A stretch of DNA of 64,000 nt, taken from positions 3,672,001 to 3,736,000 of the forward strand of contig NZ_JAPEPX010000001.1 of assembly GCF_026339935.1 (NCBI RefSeq), read 5' to 3'. Numbering within the stretch: position 1 is the stretch's first letter; every line of letters starts with the position of its first letter. Of this stretch, positions 8,917 to 16,528 are shown piece after piece. Made by a program: the position numbers and the translations under genes. The notes beneath the pieces are model-generated. The model did not search any database, was not told the DNA's origin, and saw nothing but the letters and a program-made list of their open reading frames with translations. Source of the stretch: Streptomyces sp. NBC_01551. GTDB taxonomy: Bacteria > Actinomycetota > Actinomycetes > Streptomycetales > Streptomycetaceae.

Positions 8917-9381
8917 TCACTTTGTGATGTGGTGGCACTGACTGACCCGGCGCACGCCGTTGATGTGGAGGTGGGCGCAGGCTTTGCCGAAGCGGGGGAG
9001 GGTCTGCGGCGCGTTGTTGCGCATCGGGTGGATCTCGCACTCGGTGTGGGTCTTGCCGCTGGAGGTGCGGTACGTCTTGTTGTTGGTGTCCGCGTACGTG
9101 AAGTCGATGCGCCAGTTGCAGAAACCGGCGTTGAGGGCGCCGACGAAGCCGCAGTCGACGCCGGCGTTCTGGTAGGTGATCTTGCGGCCTTCGCCCCGGA
9201 TGATGTGGGTGAACATGCAGCCCGTGGGGACCTTCATGGTCACGCCTCCGATCGGGTAGTCGAAGGTGGCGACGGGGGTCGATCCCGCGGCCGTGGCGTG
9301 GGCGGGTGCCGGGGATAAGAGGGCGAAGGCGGCCGCGCCGGCGACGGCGGCCGCGATGCGGGACGTGACGTTCGTGATCAC
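8917..9381 (-). CDS. small secreted Cys-rich protein, unknown function
   Basis: The 154-residue product has a classical Sec signal peptide (positive start, hydrophobic core, cleavage probably after APAHA near residue 29). The mature part of ~125 residues contains six cysteines, a number that allows three disulfides. It has many Thr/Asn/His residues and no long hydrophobic segment. I recognise no catalytic motif. It precedes the small membrane protein by 7 bp in the same direction. The pair sits between the tRNA-Thr gene and a divergently transcribed serine hydrolase. An extracellular binding, inhibitor or toxin role is possible, but nothing in the sequence decides it. Confidence 0.7.
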   Translation of the reverse strand: MITNVTSRIAAAVAGAAAFALLSPAPAHATAAGSTPVATFDYPIGGVTMKVPTGCMFTHIIRGEGRKITYQNAGVDCGFVGALNAGFCNWRIDFTYADTNNKTYRTSSGKTHTECEIHPMRNNAPQTLPRFGKACAHLHINGVRRVSQCHHITK

Positions 9382-9619
9382 GCTGGTGCGCTTTCGGTGG
9401 GGGTGCGGCTGTCGAGCGGAGAGCTGCTCTGGCCGCTCGCGGGTGCGCCCCGGCGCCGCCGTCCACTACGAAGAGTGATCAGCTGATGTGCATGCTGACC
9501 CGCTGATAGGCCTGGCTGCGTTGCGGGCACGGCACCCCGGCCGCAGCGGTCGCCGGGGGGTGGGGGCGGGGATAGCTTGGGGAGGTGGGGGCCGGGTCGC
9601 GTGTGGCAGGAGGCCGGGT

Positions 9620-10849
9620 ATGAGTACACGGTGGTGTGGGGCCGCGGCCGGGGTGGCCGCGGTGGGGTTGGTCGTGGTGCCCCTGGGGTTCGGGGCGGGG
9701 TACGTGTCCGAGGGGGCGCCGACGCCCGGGGCTTCACCTTCCGTATCCGCGACCCCGCAAGGCGACGCGTTTCCTCGGCTCACGCCCGCCGTGGCCCGGC
9801 AGTTGGACCAGGTGGTGCAGAAGGTGATGGCCGACGCCAAGGTGCCGGGGGTGATGGTGTCGCTGTCGGCCCCCGGCAAGGGCGAGTACGTGCGGACCTT
9901 CGGCATCGCCGACAAGGCGACCCGTGCGCCGATAGCCACCGATATGTACATGCGGATAGGGAGCGAGACCAAGACCTTCACCGTGACGGCCCTGCTCCAG
10001 CTCGTCGACGAGGGCAAGGTCGGGCTGGACGACCCCATCGGGAAGTACGTGTCGGGCGTGCCCAACGGCGACCGGATCACCCTGCGCGAGCTGGCGGGCA
10101 TGCGTTCCGGGTTGTTCAACTACTCCGAGGACGAAGGCTTCTTCAAGGCCCTGACCAGCGATCCTCGGCGGCCCTTCACCCCGCAGGAGCTGCTCGACTA
10201 CTCCTTCAAGCACCCGGTGCTCTTCGAGCCCGGCGCGAAGTTCTACTACTGCAACACCAACCTGATCCTGCTCGGACTCGTGGTCGAGAAGATGACCGGG
10301 CAGAACCTCGCCGACTACGTCAACGAGAAGGTCACCAAGCCGGCGGGACTGGCCCACACCCTCTTCCCCAAGGGCGCGGAGTTCCCCACTCCGCACTCCC
10401 AGGGCTACACCAACCAGACCGCCACCGGAAAGGTCGAGGACGCGGCGGACTGGAACCCCTCCTGGGGCTGGGCGGCCGGTGCGATGATCTCCCGGCTCGA
10501 CGACCTGAAGCAGTGGGCCAGGGTGCTGGCCACCGGCGAACTGCTCACGCCCGCCACCCAGGCGCAGCGGCTCAAGGTCGTCCCCGCCGCGGGTCTGCCC
10601 GACACCGGATACGGCCTGGGCATCTTCAACGTGGACGGCTGGATCGGCCACAACGGCTCGCTCCCCGGCTACCAGTCGCTGACCATCTACCTCCCGGAGC
10701 CCAAGGCCACGCTGGTCGTGCTGCTCAACACCGACATCTCCCATCAGGGCTCCGAACCCAGCTCCCTGTTCGGCGAGGCCATCACCAAGACGGTGACCCC
10801 GGACCACGTCTTCCGGCTGCCCGCCCAGCCGGTCCCCGGGTCGAGCTGA
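9620..10849 (+). CDS. secreted serine hydrolase, class C beta-lactamase / DD-peptidase family
   Basis: The family includes D-alanyl-D-alanine carboxypeptidases, esterases and class C beta-lactamases that act outside the cell on peptidoglycan peptides or esters. The 409-residue product starts with a Sec-type signal (about residues 1-33). The active-site motifs are all present: S115-E-T-K118, Y210-C-N212 and H344-N-G346, the last replacing KTG. The HNG triad and FNYSEDEG region are nearer to DD-peptidase R61-like enzymes than to true lactamases. The start is set by AGGAGG at 9608-9613, 6 nt before ATG 9620. A TAGCTT box at 9573-9578 is a possible -10. Beta-lactam resistance cannot be claimed from sequence alone. 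Confidence 0.87.
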   Translation: MSTRWCGAAAGVAAVGLVVVPLGFGAGYVSEGAPTPGASPSVSATPQGDAFPRLTPAVARQLDQVVQKVMADAKVPGVMVSLSAPGKGEYVRTFGIADKATRAPIATDMYMRIGSETKTFTVTALLQLVDEGKVGLDDPIGKYVSGVPNGDRITLRELAGMRSGLFNYSEDEGFFKALTSDPRRPFTPQELLDYSFKHPVLFEPGAKFYYCNTNLILLGLVVEKMTGQNLADYVNEKVTKPAGLAHTLFPKGAEFPTPHSQGYTNQTATGKVEDAADWNPSWGWAAGAMISRLDDLKQWARVLATGELLTPATQAQRLKVVPAAGLPDTGYGLGIFNVDGWIGHNGSLPGYQSLTIYLPEPKATLVVLLNTDISHQGSEPSSLFGEAITKTVTPDHVFRLPAQPVPGSS

Positions 10850-10864
10850 GCGGGCGCCCCCGCG

Positions 10865-10877
10865 CACAATGGCGTGC
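10865..10877 (+). promoter_or_regulatory. leaderless -10 box for the GNAT gene
   Basis: CACAAT at 10865-10870, 7 nt before ATG 10878. The first bases of an alternative ATG (10869) overlap this box, which argues for the downstream start. Confidence 0.4.
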
Positions 10878-11351
10878 ATGAGCAATCAGGCAGAGATCGT
10901 CATGCGCGCCGCGGACGAGGACGACATCGACACGGCGGCCGCCCTGTTCCGCGGCTACCTCGACTTCTACGAGGTCGCCGTCGAGGACCCGGACCGCCCC
11001 CGCGCGTTCCTCGCCGAGCGGATCCGGTCCGGCGAGTCCCTGGTCCTCCTCGCGGACGCGCCCGGGGCCGGCACGGTCGGGTTCGCGCAGGTCTACCGGA
11101 CGTTCTCGTCGCTCGCCCTGCGCCCCATGTGGATCTTGTCCGACCTGTACGTGGCCCCGCCCGGGCGGCGCAGCGGCGCGGGCCGGGCGCTGCTGAGGGA
11201 GGTGCTGCGGCGCGCCGGGGCGGCCGGGGTGGCGGGCGTGCAGCTGGAGACGGCGTACGACAACCACGTCGCGCAGGCGCTGTACGAGGCGGAGGGCTTC
11301 GAACGCGACGAGTTCCACATCTACTTCCACGGGCTGAAGCCTTCGGAATGA
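10878..11351 (+). CDS. GNAT family N-acetyltransferase
   Basis: A single-domain acetyl-CoA-dependent acetyltransferase of 157 residues. The core is visible: VVEDPDRP..., the beta4 strand ILSDLYVAPPGRRSGAGRALL (the RRSGAG turn being the pyrophosphate-binding A motif), then VQLETAYDNHVAQALYEAEGF typical of motif B. Acceptor substrate is unknown; antibiotic, amino acid or ribosomal-protein N-termini are all possible. Start at ATG 10878 rests on a -10 box 7 nt upstream; ATG 10869 would add three residues. It is 28 bp downstream of the serine hydrolase stop but seems to have its own promoter. Confidence 0.82.
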   Translation: MSNQAEIVMRAADEDDIDTAAALFRGYLDFYEVAVEDPDRPRAFLAERIRSGESLVLLADAPGAGTVGFAQVYRTFSSLALRPMWILSDLYVAPPGRRSGAGRALLREVLRRAGAAGVAGVQLETAYDNHVAQALYEAEGFERDEFHIYFHGLKPSE

Positions 11352-11365
11352 GGCAGGCAATGAAG

Positions 11366-11401
11366 CAGCCGAGCAGCCGAGCAGCCGATGAAGCAGCCGA
11401 T
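11366..11401. repeat. 8-bp tandem repeats upstream of the sigma gene
   Basis: Units cagccgag at 11366-11373 and 11374-11381, and cagccgat at 11382-11389, then a gaag insertion and cagccgat at 11394-11401. They lie between the GNAT stop and the sigma-factor start. Confidence 0.75.
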
Positions 11402-11473
11402 GATGCGGTCGGGGTGAAACATTCTCCCGTCCTCGTCGCGTCAGTGGGGTGAGGCGTACGCGAGGGGGAGTTC

Positions 11474-11992
11474 ATGCGGCAGGGTCGCGGAGACAGATCA
11501 GGGTTCCGTGAGTTCGCGGCGGCGCGGTCGGGGCACCTGTACCGATCGGCCTGCCTGCTGACCAGCGGGGACACCCACCTCGCGGAGGACCTCGTCCAGG
11601 AGACCCTCGGGCGGATGTACCTGCTCTGGGGGCGGATCTCCCGGATCGACAATCCGGCGGCCTACGCGCAGAAGGTGCTGGTACGGGCCTTCCTGACCCA
11701 CCGTCGGCGCCGGTCGGCGGGGGAGAGCCCGGTCGGGGAGTTCCCCGACGCGGGCGCGGCGGCTGGCGGCGGCGACGCGGCGCTGCGGATCACGCTGTTG
11801 GACGCCCTGGGGCGGCTGGCGCCCAAAGACCGGGCGGTGCTGGTGCTGCGGTACTGGGAGGACCGCAGCGTCGAGGAGACCGCCGACGCGATGAACGCCA
11901 GCTCGGCGGCCGTACGGACCCGCACCACCCGGGCGCTGGCACGGCTGCGGGAGCAACTGGGCTGCAGCCTGGCCGAGTTCGCCGAGCGTTGA
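11474..11992 (+). CDS. SigE-family (ECF) RNA polymerase sigma factor
   Basis: A two-domain sigma factor of 172 residues. Region 2 is seen in FREFAAARSGHLYRSACLL...AEDLVQETL (residues ~12-45) and region 4 in ITLLDALGRLAPKDRAVLVLRYWEDRSVEETADAM followed by the helix-turn-helix and ALARLREQL (~105-165). This size and the GHLYRSA / LVQETL pattern match the actinobacterial SigE-family ECF group. The start is ATG 11474 behind GGGGGAG. Upstream, GAAAC at 11416-11420 and CGTCA at 11439-11443 could be an autoregulatory promoter, but the 18-bp spacer is not ideal. The following membrane protein is the natural candidate for its anti-sigma or effector. Confidence 0.88.
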   Translation: MRQGRGDRSGFREFAAARSGHLYRSACLLTSGDTHLAEDLVQETLGRMYLLWGRISRIDNPAAYAQKVLVRAFLTHRRRRSAGESPVGEFPDAGAAAGGGDAALRITLLDALGRLAPKDRAVLVLRYWEDRSVEETADAMNASSAAVRTRTTRALARLREQLGCSLAEFAER

Positions 11993-12001
11993 GCCGATGC
12001 G

Positions 12002-12065
12002 TTGCCGAGTGGCCGAGTGGCCGAGTGGCTGAGTAGTTGAGTCGTTGGGCCGTTGAGTTGTTGAG
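12002..12065. repeat. eight imperfect 8-bp tandem repeats after the sigma gene
   Basis: Eight consecutive 8-mers of form NNGNNGAG or close variants (tggccgag three times, tggctgag, tagttgag and so on) start 9 bp after the sigma stop. The last codons of the sigma gene (gccgag..gccgagcg) resemble the unit, so the array may have grown from the coding end by slippage. Confidence 0.7.
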
Positions 12066-12122
12066 CGCGCCGTTCCCTCTCCTTCTTTTTCTTACCCCGT
12101 GACGTGGAAGGTCTGGTTCCCC

Positions 12123-13391
12123 ATGCCCTTTGAAGATGAGCTCGGCAATGCCCTCCGGCACGCGGGGGACGGATTCACCACTGACGGGCAAGCCCTCGTG
12201 GACGCCGGCGAGCAGCGCGGACGCCGGCTGGTGGCGCGTCGGCGGGCGGCCGTGGTCGGCGGGTCGGTGCTGGCCCTGGCGGTGATCGGTACGGGCGGCG
12301 CCTACACCGGCGGGCTGTTCGACGGCCCGGGCGGCTCTGGCGGTGCCGGGCAGGTGAACGTCGCCACGCCGCCGGAGGTGTCGAGCGGTCCGACGACGGC
12401 GCCGGCGGCCGGCGGCGCGCGGTCGCGGATGGGCAGCGGGGCGGTCTCCGCCGAGCAGCTGGTCACCGTACTCAAGCAGCTGCTGCCCGGAGGGAAGGTG
12501 TCCGGCACCAAGGCGCGGGGAACCGGCGACGTGGTGGGCCCGAGCGTCAGCGGCGTCTACGACGACGGCAAGGGCAAGGCGGCGATCGGCGTCAGCCTCT
12601 CGCGTACCGACCCGAACGGGCGGAGCACGGCGGACGGGCTCGAATGCCCCGACAAGGACACGCTGGACTACGACGACTGCACGAGCGAGACGCTCGCGGA
12701 CGGCTCGAAGGTCATGATCTTCCAGGGGTACGAGTACCCCGACCGCCGCGTGGACACGAAGCTGTGGCGGGCCACGCTGGTGACCAAGCAGGGCTTCCAG
12801 GTCGAGGCCATGGAGTGGAACGCCCCGGCGGAGAAGGACGCGAAGGTCTCGCGGCCCGCTCCGCCGCTGAGCCCGGCGCAGCTCAAGGCCTTCGTCGACT
12901 CGCCGCTGTGGCACCCGGCGCTGAAGGACCTGCCGGCCGCCCCGCCCGAGGAGCAGACGTCCGGCCCGGCCCCCGCCGGGGCCGACGCGCGCCTCGTACT
13001 GGAATCCCTGGTGCCGAAGGAGAACGGGATCAAGGCCGTCTCCAAGGGCGGCGAGAACGACTACGCCTACATCGTGCTCGACGACGGCAAGGGCAAGTCG
13101 CTCGTGCAGGTGAACGTGCAGGCGAACATGGGGGACACGCTCGGGGGTCACATGGGCGGCAGCGACGTCCTGCCCGACGGCACCAAGGTGCTGGAGAAGA
13201 AGCAGCCCGGTGAGAAGGGCGGCCAGGGCGTGGTCTGGTGGTCGGTCGACACGCTGCGCCCGGACGGCCGTCGGGTGGTGATCTCCGCCTTCAACACCGC
13301 CAACCAGAACAAGCCGGCGACGCGGAAGGAGCCCATCCTGACGCTCGAGCAGCTCAGGGCGATGGCGCTCGACCCGAAGTGGTTCGGCTGA
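12123..13391 (+). CDS. single-pass membrane protein paired with the sigma factor
   Basis: The 422-residue product has a ~38-residue cytoplasmic start (PFEDELGNALRHAGDGFTTD), then RRLVARRRAAVVGGSV with one transmembrane helix near residues 40-60. A Gly/Ala/Pro-rich stretch leads to a large extracellular part with two related halves (around residues 120-240 and 285-415), each with an LVPK/LLPGG-type opening and a DGKGK segment. SigE-family sigma genes are usually followed by such proteins; an anti-sigma role is inference, since no zinc-binding HxxxCxxC motif is present. I chose ATG 12123, which has GGAAGG 12 nt upstream; GTG 12099 in the same frame is possible. It ends 44 bp before a convergent gene. 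Confidence 0.65.
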   Translation: MPFEDELGNALRHAGDGFTTDGQALVDAGEQRGRRLVARRRAAVVGGSVLALAVIGTGGAYTGGLFDGPGGSGGAGQVNVATPPEVSSGPTTAPAAGGARSRMGSGAVSAEQLVTVLKQLLPGGKVSGTKARGTGDVVGPSVSGVYDDGKGKAAIGVSLSRTDPNGRSTADGLECPDKDTLDYDDCTSETLADGSKVMIFQGYEYPDRRVDTKLWRATLVTKQGFQVEAMEWNAPAEKDAKVSRPAPPLSPAQLKAFVDSPLWHPALKDLPAAPPEEQTSGPAPAGADARLVLESLVPKENGIKAVSKGGENDYAYIVLDDGKGKSLVQVNVQANMGDTLGGHMGGSDVLPDGTKVLEKKQPGEKGGQGVVWWSVDTLRPDGRRVVISAFNTANQNKPATRKEPILTLEQLRAMALDPKWFG

Positions 13392-13434
13392 CGGGGCGCG
13401 CGGGGCGCGCGGGGCGGGTGGGGTCGGTGAGGTC

Positions 13435-15138
13435 TCACTTGGCGTCGGCGTAGCACTCCACGATCGCGGTGGTGAAGGGGAACCGGACCGGGGTGTCGCC
13501 GAAGGCGATGCGGCCGGCCCGGTCCCCGGCGGCGCGGATGGCCTCGGCGACGGCCTCGGCCTCCTCGGCGGGGCAGTGCACGATCACCTCGTCGTGCTGG
13601 AAGAACACCAGCTCGGCCCGCATCCCGGCGGCGGCGATGGCCTGGCGCAGGGCCGCGAGCAGGAGCAGCGCCCAGTCGGCGGCGCTGCCCTGGACGACGA
13701 AGTTACGGGTGAACCTGCCGCGGGCGCGGGTGTTGGAAGAGGCGTAGCTGGGGGTCCAGGCGTCCTCGCGCTCCTGCGGGGCGGACTGGGGGATTCCGGC
13801 CTCGCCGTCGGTGTCGCCGTGCTCGGAGGCGGCCGGTGGCGGGCAGGTGCGGCCCAGCCAGGTCCGTACGAGGCGGCCCTCCTCGCCGGCCTTGGCGGCT
13901 TCGTCGACGTAGGCGACGGCCTGCGGGAAGCGGCGGCGCAGCGCGGCCAGGTTCTTGAGGCCGTCGCCGGAGGTCTGTCCGTAGACGGCGCCGAGGACGG
14001 CGATCTTGGCCATGTCCCGGTCACCGGCGAAGCCTTGGCGGGAGATGGCGGTGTAGAGGTCCTCCGGGCGGCCGGCGACCTCCATGAAGGCGGGGTCGCG
14101 GGAGATCGCGGCGAGGACGCGGGGCTCCATCTGGTCGGCGTCGGCGACGACGAGCCGCCAGCCGGGGTCGGCGACGACGGCCCTGCGGATCACCTTGGGG
14201 ATCTGCAGGGCCCCGCCGCCGTTGGTGACCCAGCGGCCGGTGAGGGTGCCGGCGGGGATGAACTCGGGGCGGAAACGGCCGTCGTGGACCCAGTCGGCGA
14301 GCCAGGACCAGCCGTGCGCGGTGTAGATCCGGTACAGCTTCTTGAACTCGACGAGGGGTTCCACGGCCGGGTGGTCGAGTTCCTGGATCTCCCAGCGGCG
14401 GGTGGACTTGAGCTTGATGCCGGCTTCGGCGAACGCCTTGATGACGTCGGCGGGGAGTTCGGGGCGGACGCGGCGGCCGAACGCGTCGGAGATCCGGTCG
14501 GCGAGCTCCGCGAGGCGGCGCGGCTGGCCGCCGCCGGCGTAGCGCTCGCCGAGCAGTTCGGTGAGCAGGGCGCGGTGGACGTCGGCCCGCCAGGGGAGGC
14601 CGGCGCGGTGCATTTCGGCGGCGACGAGGAAGGCGGCCGACTCGGAGGCGGTCAGCAGGCGCATGCGGTCGGGGTGGGCGGTACGGGTGTGGCGGGCGGC
14701 CTGGTCGGCGTAGACGGCGAGCAGGGCGTCGAGGGGGAGGGGTGTGGGGCGGGGGTCGAAGAGGGAGTCCTGGGTGCCGGGCTCGGCGGCGCGCTGCGGG
14801 GGGTCGGGCGGGACGGGGGCGCCGGTGAGGCGGGCCCATGCGGCGGCGGCGGAGCGGGGTTCGCCGAAGCGGCCTTCGTGGCGGAGCAGGAGGAGTTCGG
14901 CGTTCTCGATGTCGTAGCAGCGCTCGACGGTCACGCCGGAGGCGAGGAGGCGGGGGTACACGGCGGGGGTGGAGCGCCAGATCCAGCGGGTGCCGGGGGG
15001 TGCGGTGGCGACCGCGTCGGCGGGGTCGCGGTGGCGGGCCGCCTGGGCGGCGCGGCCGTCTCCGCCGCTTACCGGGGCAGCGTGCCACCAGCCGTCGCCG
15101 TCCTCGGCGAGGGCCCAGCGGGCGGCGGGGTCGCTCAT
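13435..15138 (-). CDS. PolA-like DNA polymerase without 5' nuclease domain
   Basis: A family A polymerase of 567 residues, annotated in related genomes as bifunctional 3'-5' exonuclease/polymerase. The C-terminal half has motif A (DADQMEPRVLAAISRD, ~330-345), motif B (RDMAKIAVLGAVYG, ~373-386) and motif C (FFQHDEVIVH, ~512-521). The O-helix keeps the Arg, Lys and Tyr of E. coli Pol I R754, K758 and Y766, but the Phe762 position is Leu. The N-terminal ~300 residues occupy the exonuclease position, but its canonical metal-binding Asp/Glu pattern is not obvious. No 5' nuclease domain exists. ATG 15138 is preferred to an upstream in-frame start. It is separate from the housekeeping polA, so a repair or translesion role is plausible but unproven. 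Confidence 0.83.
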   Translation of the reverse strand: MSDPAARWALAEDGDGWWHAAPVSGGDGRAAQAARHRDPADAVATAPPGTRWIWRSTPAVYPRLLASGVTVERCYDIENAELLLLRHEGRFGEPRSAAAAWARLTGAPVPPDPPQRAAEPGTQDSLFDPRPTPLPLDALLAVYADQAARHTRTAHPDRMRLLTASESAAFLVAAEMHRAGLPWRADVHRALLTELLGERYAGGGQPRRLAELADRISDAFGRRVRPELPADVIKAFAEAGIKLKSTRRWEIQELDHPAVEPLVEFKKLYRIYTAHGWSWLADWVHDGRFRPEFIPAGTLTGRWVTNGGGALQIPKVIRRAVVADPGWRLVVADADQMEPRVLAAISRDPAFMEVAGRPEDLYTAISRQGFAGDRDMAKIAVLGAVYGQTSGDGLKNLAALRRRFPQAVAYVDEAAKAGEEGRLVRTWLGRTCPPPAASEHGDTDGEAGIPQSAPQEREDAWTPSYASSNTRARGRFTRNFVVQGSAADWALLLLAALRQAIAAAGMRAELVFFQHDEVIVHCPAEEAEAVAEAIRAAGDRAGRIAFGDTPVRFPFTTAIVECYADAK

Positions 15139-15579
15139 GGGTGCGAGTCTCCCACCGGCCACTGACATCCCGGCGCCGCCTCCACCGCTGGCGGGGCGGC
15201 ATTTCCCGCCGGTGTGCGGGCGGTGGCCGCGGGGCGCGGCGCCGCTGCCGGGGGCCGCCCCCCGTGCACCCGCGCCTCAACCGCCGGCGGGGCTGGGGTT
15301 TCCCGGCCGGGGTGGTTGGGCGCCCGGCGCGGCTGGGCTGTGCCGGTGTTCGTGTGCCGGTGCGGAGCCGCTGCCGGGGGCCGGCCCCCGGACCCCCGCG
15401 CCTCAACCGCCGGCGGGGCTGGGATGGCTGGCGGGCTGGGATGGCCGGCGGGGCAGGGGTTGCCGGCGGGGTTGTGCCGTCCGGGTATGGGACCCGGGAC
15501 GGGTAGGCGCGGGCGAGGGCGGGGGTGGCGCAGCGGACCCCCGTGCCGTTGGGCGGATACCGCCGGCCCCGCCCGCGGG
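15139..15579. other. intergenic stretch holding two dispersed repeat copies
   Basis: No credible gene is seen between the polymerase start and the NmrA-like gene stop. The region is dominated by two copies of a GC-rich element (next entry) and a run of degenerate ggcgggctgggatgg-like units at 15424-15475. Upstream promoter signals for the polymerase must lie just above 15138, but I cannot identify them. Confidence 0.6.
15236..15427. repeat. two copies of a dispersed GC-rich intergenic element
   Basis: Copies at 15236-15297 and 15361-15427 share the order GCCGCTGCCGGGGGCCG, CCCG.GCGCCTCAACCGC, CGGCGGGGCTGGG. Related copies occur at 60139-60210 and, in part, near 57071-57160. The cgccggcgg core can fold. 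Such elements are common between Streptomyces genes. Confidence 0.6.
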
Positions 15580-16410
15580 TCAGGGGAGGGCGTTCGCGTA
15601 GACCGTGAGGGCGTCGAGCGGCGGGCGGGCCAGGAGGGTGGAGAGGGTGCCCTGGTCCGTAGCGGCGAGGAAGCCTGCCGCTATGGCCGAGTACGTGCCG
15701 ATCAGCATCGGGACCTGGAACGGCGCCGCGCCGGAGGCGGCGGCCAAGGCTTCGCGGGTCGGGCCGAGAGCGGCGGGGGCGTAGGCGGCGCCCGTCGCCC
15801 CCGCGAGGTCCGCGCCGCTCAGGGCGCGCTCGCCGACCAGTTCGTACACCCGCCCGGCATGGGCCCCGGCGTCGAGGGACACCCGTACCGCCACCTCCGC
15901 CAGGTCCTCGCGGGCCACCGCCGCCAGCCGGCCCTCGCCCAGCGGCGCGGTGATCCGCCCGTCCGGCCCGGGGGCGGCGAGCCCCGCGAGGAGTTCCGCG
16001 TAGAGCCCGTTGCGCAGGACGGTCCACGCCGGCACCGTCGAATCCCGCAGCCGGCGTTCCGTCCAGCGGTGCGGGAGCGCGTACGGGAGGTGGTCCCCGG
16101 CCTCCGTCAGGCTGGTGTAGACGACGTGTCCCACCCCGTCCCGCTCGGCCGCCGCGATCACCGCCCCGTGGCGGGCGATGACCTGGTCGTCCTCCCCGTA
16201 CCCGGCGGAGATCAGCAGCAGGACGTCCACCCCCGCGAAGTCCAGCGTGCCGGGCGCGTCGAAGTCCACCCGGACCTGGTCGGGGCCGTCCGGCCGACGC
16301 GTGCCGATCCGTACGTCGGGCCGGCCCGCCAGGCGCGCCGCGATCAGCGAGCCGAGTCCGCCCGAGGCGCCGGTCAGCATGAGCGTGGGGGTGGGGGTGG
16401 GTGTGGGCAC
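15580..16410 (-). CDS. NmrA-like NAD(P)-binding protein
   Basis: A 276-residue atypical short-chain dehydrogenase-type protein. The dinucleotide-binding motif is GASGGLG (about residues 14-20) after a Thr/Pro repeat start (MPTPTPTPT). The Tyr-x3-Lys pair of classical SDRs is absent, as in NmrA/HSCARG redox-sensor proteins and in quinone reductases of the QorB kind. The divergent HxlR regulator next door (119 bp) fits a redox- or quinone-responsive oxidoreductase. The run of GTGGGTGTGGGCACG at its start creates a low-complexity N-terminus, and the true start may be a few codons inside. Function is inferred from fold and context. Confidence 0.78.
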   Translation of the reverse strand: MPTPTPTPTLMLTGASGGLGSLIAARLAGRPDVRIGTRRPDGPDQVRVDFDAPGTLDFAGVDVLLLISAGYGEDDQVIARHGAVIAAAERDGVGHVVYTSLTEAGDHLPYALPHRWTERRLRDSTVPAWTVLRNGLYAELLAGLAAPGPDGRITAPLGEGRLAAVAREDLAEVAVRVSLDAGAHAGRVYELVGERALSGADLAGATGAAYAPAALGPTREALAAASGAAPFQVPMLIGTYSAIAAGFLAATDQGTLSTLLARPPLDALTVYANALP

Positions 16411-16458
16411 GGGAAGTCCTTCGCGCTGACGGCTGTTGGTGATCAGGGAGAGCCGGAT

Positions 16459-16485
16459 GGTCAGAGTGGGTCAGAGTGGTCAGGG
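16459..16485. promoter_or_regulatory. tandem operator candidate between NmrA-like and HxlR genes
   Basis: The 10-mer ggtcagagtg occurs twice head to tail (16459-16468, 16469-16478), followed by a partial third copy gtcaggga. It lies in the middle of the divergent intergenic region, where an HxlR-type repressor would be expected to bind. Confidence 0.5.
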
Positions 16486-16528
16486 ACATCGTGTGCCGGG
16501 GGCGCGCGGCGCGTAAGGAGGCACTTTC

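Noticed and set aside
9488..9619. Upstream extension of the serine hydrolase frame
   Set aside because: The extra codons have no signal-peptide character, and a strong AGGAGG with ideal spacing marks ATG 9620.
10405..10653. Possible metallo or second lactamase determinant near the serine hydrolase
   Set aside because: Only the reverse-frame shadow is present; the SETK/YCN/HNG set belongs to the single forward gene.
12099..12122. GTG 12099 as start of the membrane protein after the sigma gene
   Set aside because: No ribosome site precedes it, and GGAAGG at 12105-12110 lies inside the extension and serves ATG 12123.
13576..15165. Long plus-strand Gly/Val-rich frame opposite the PolA-like gene
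   Set aside because: It is the antisense shadow of a polymerase with clear motifs; composition is non-protein-like.
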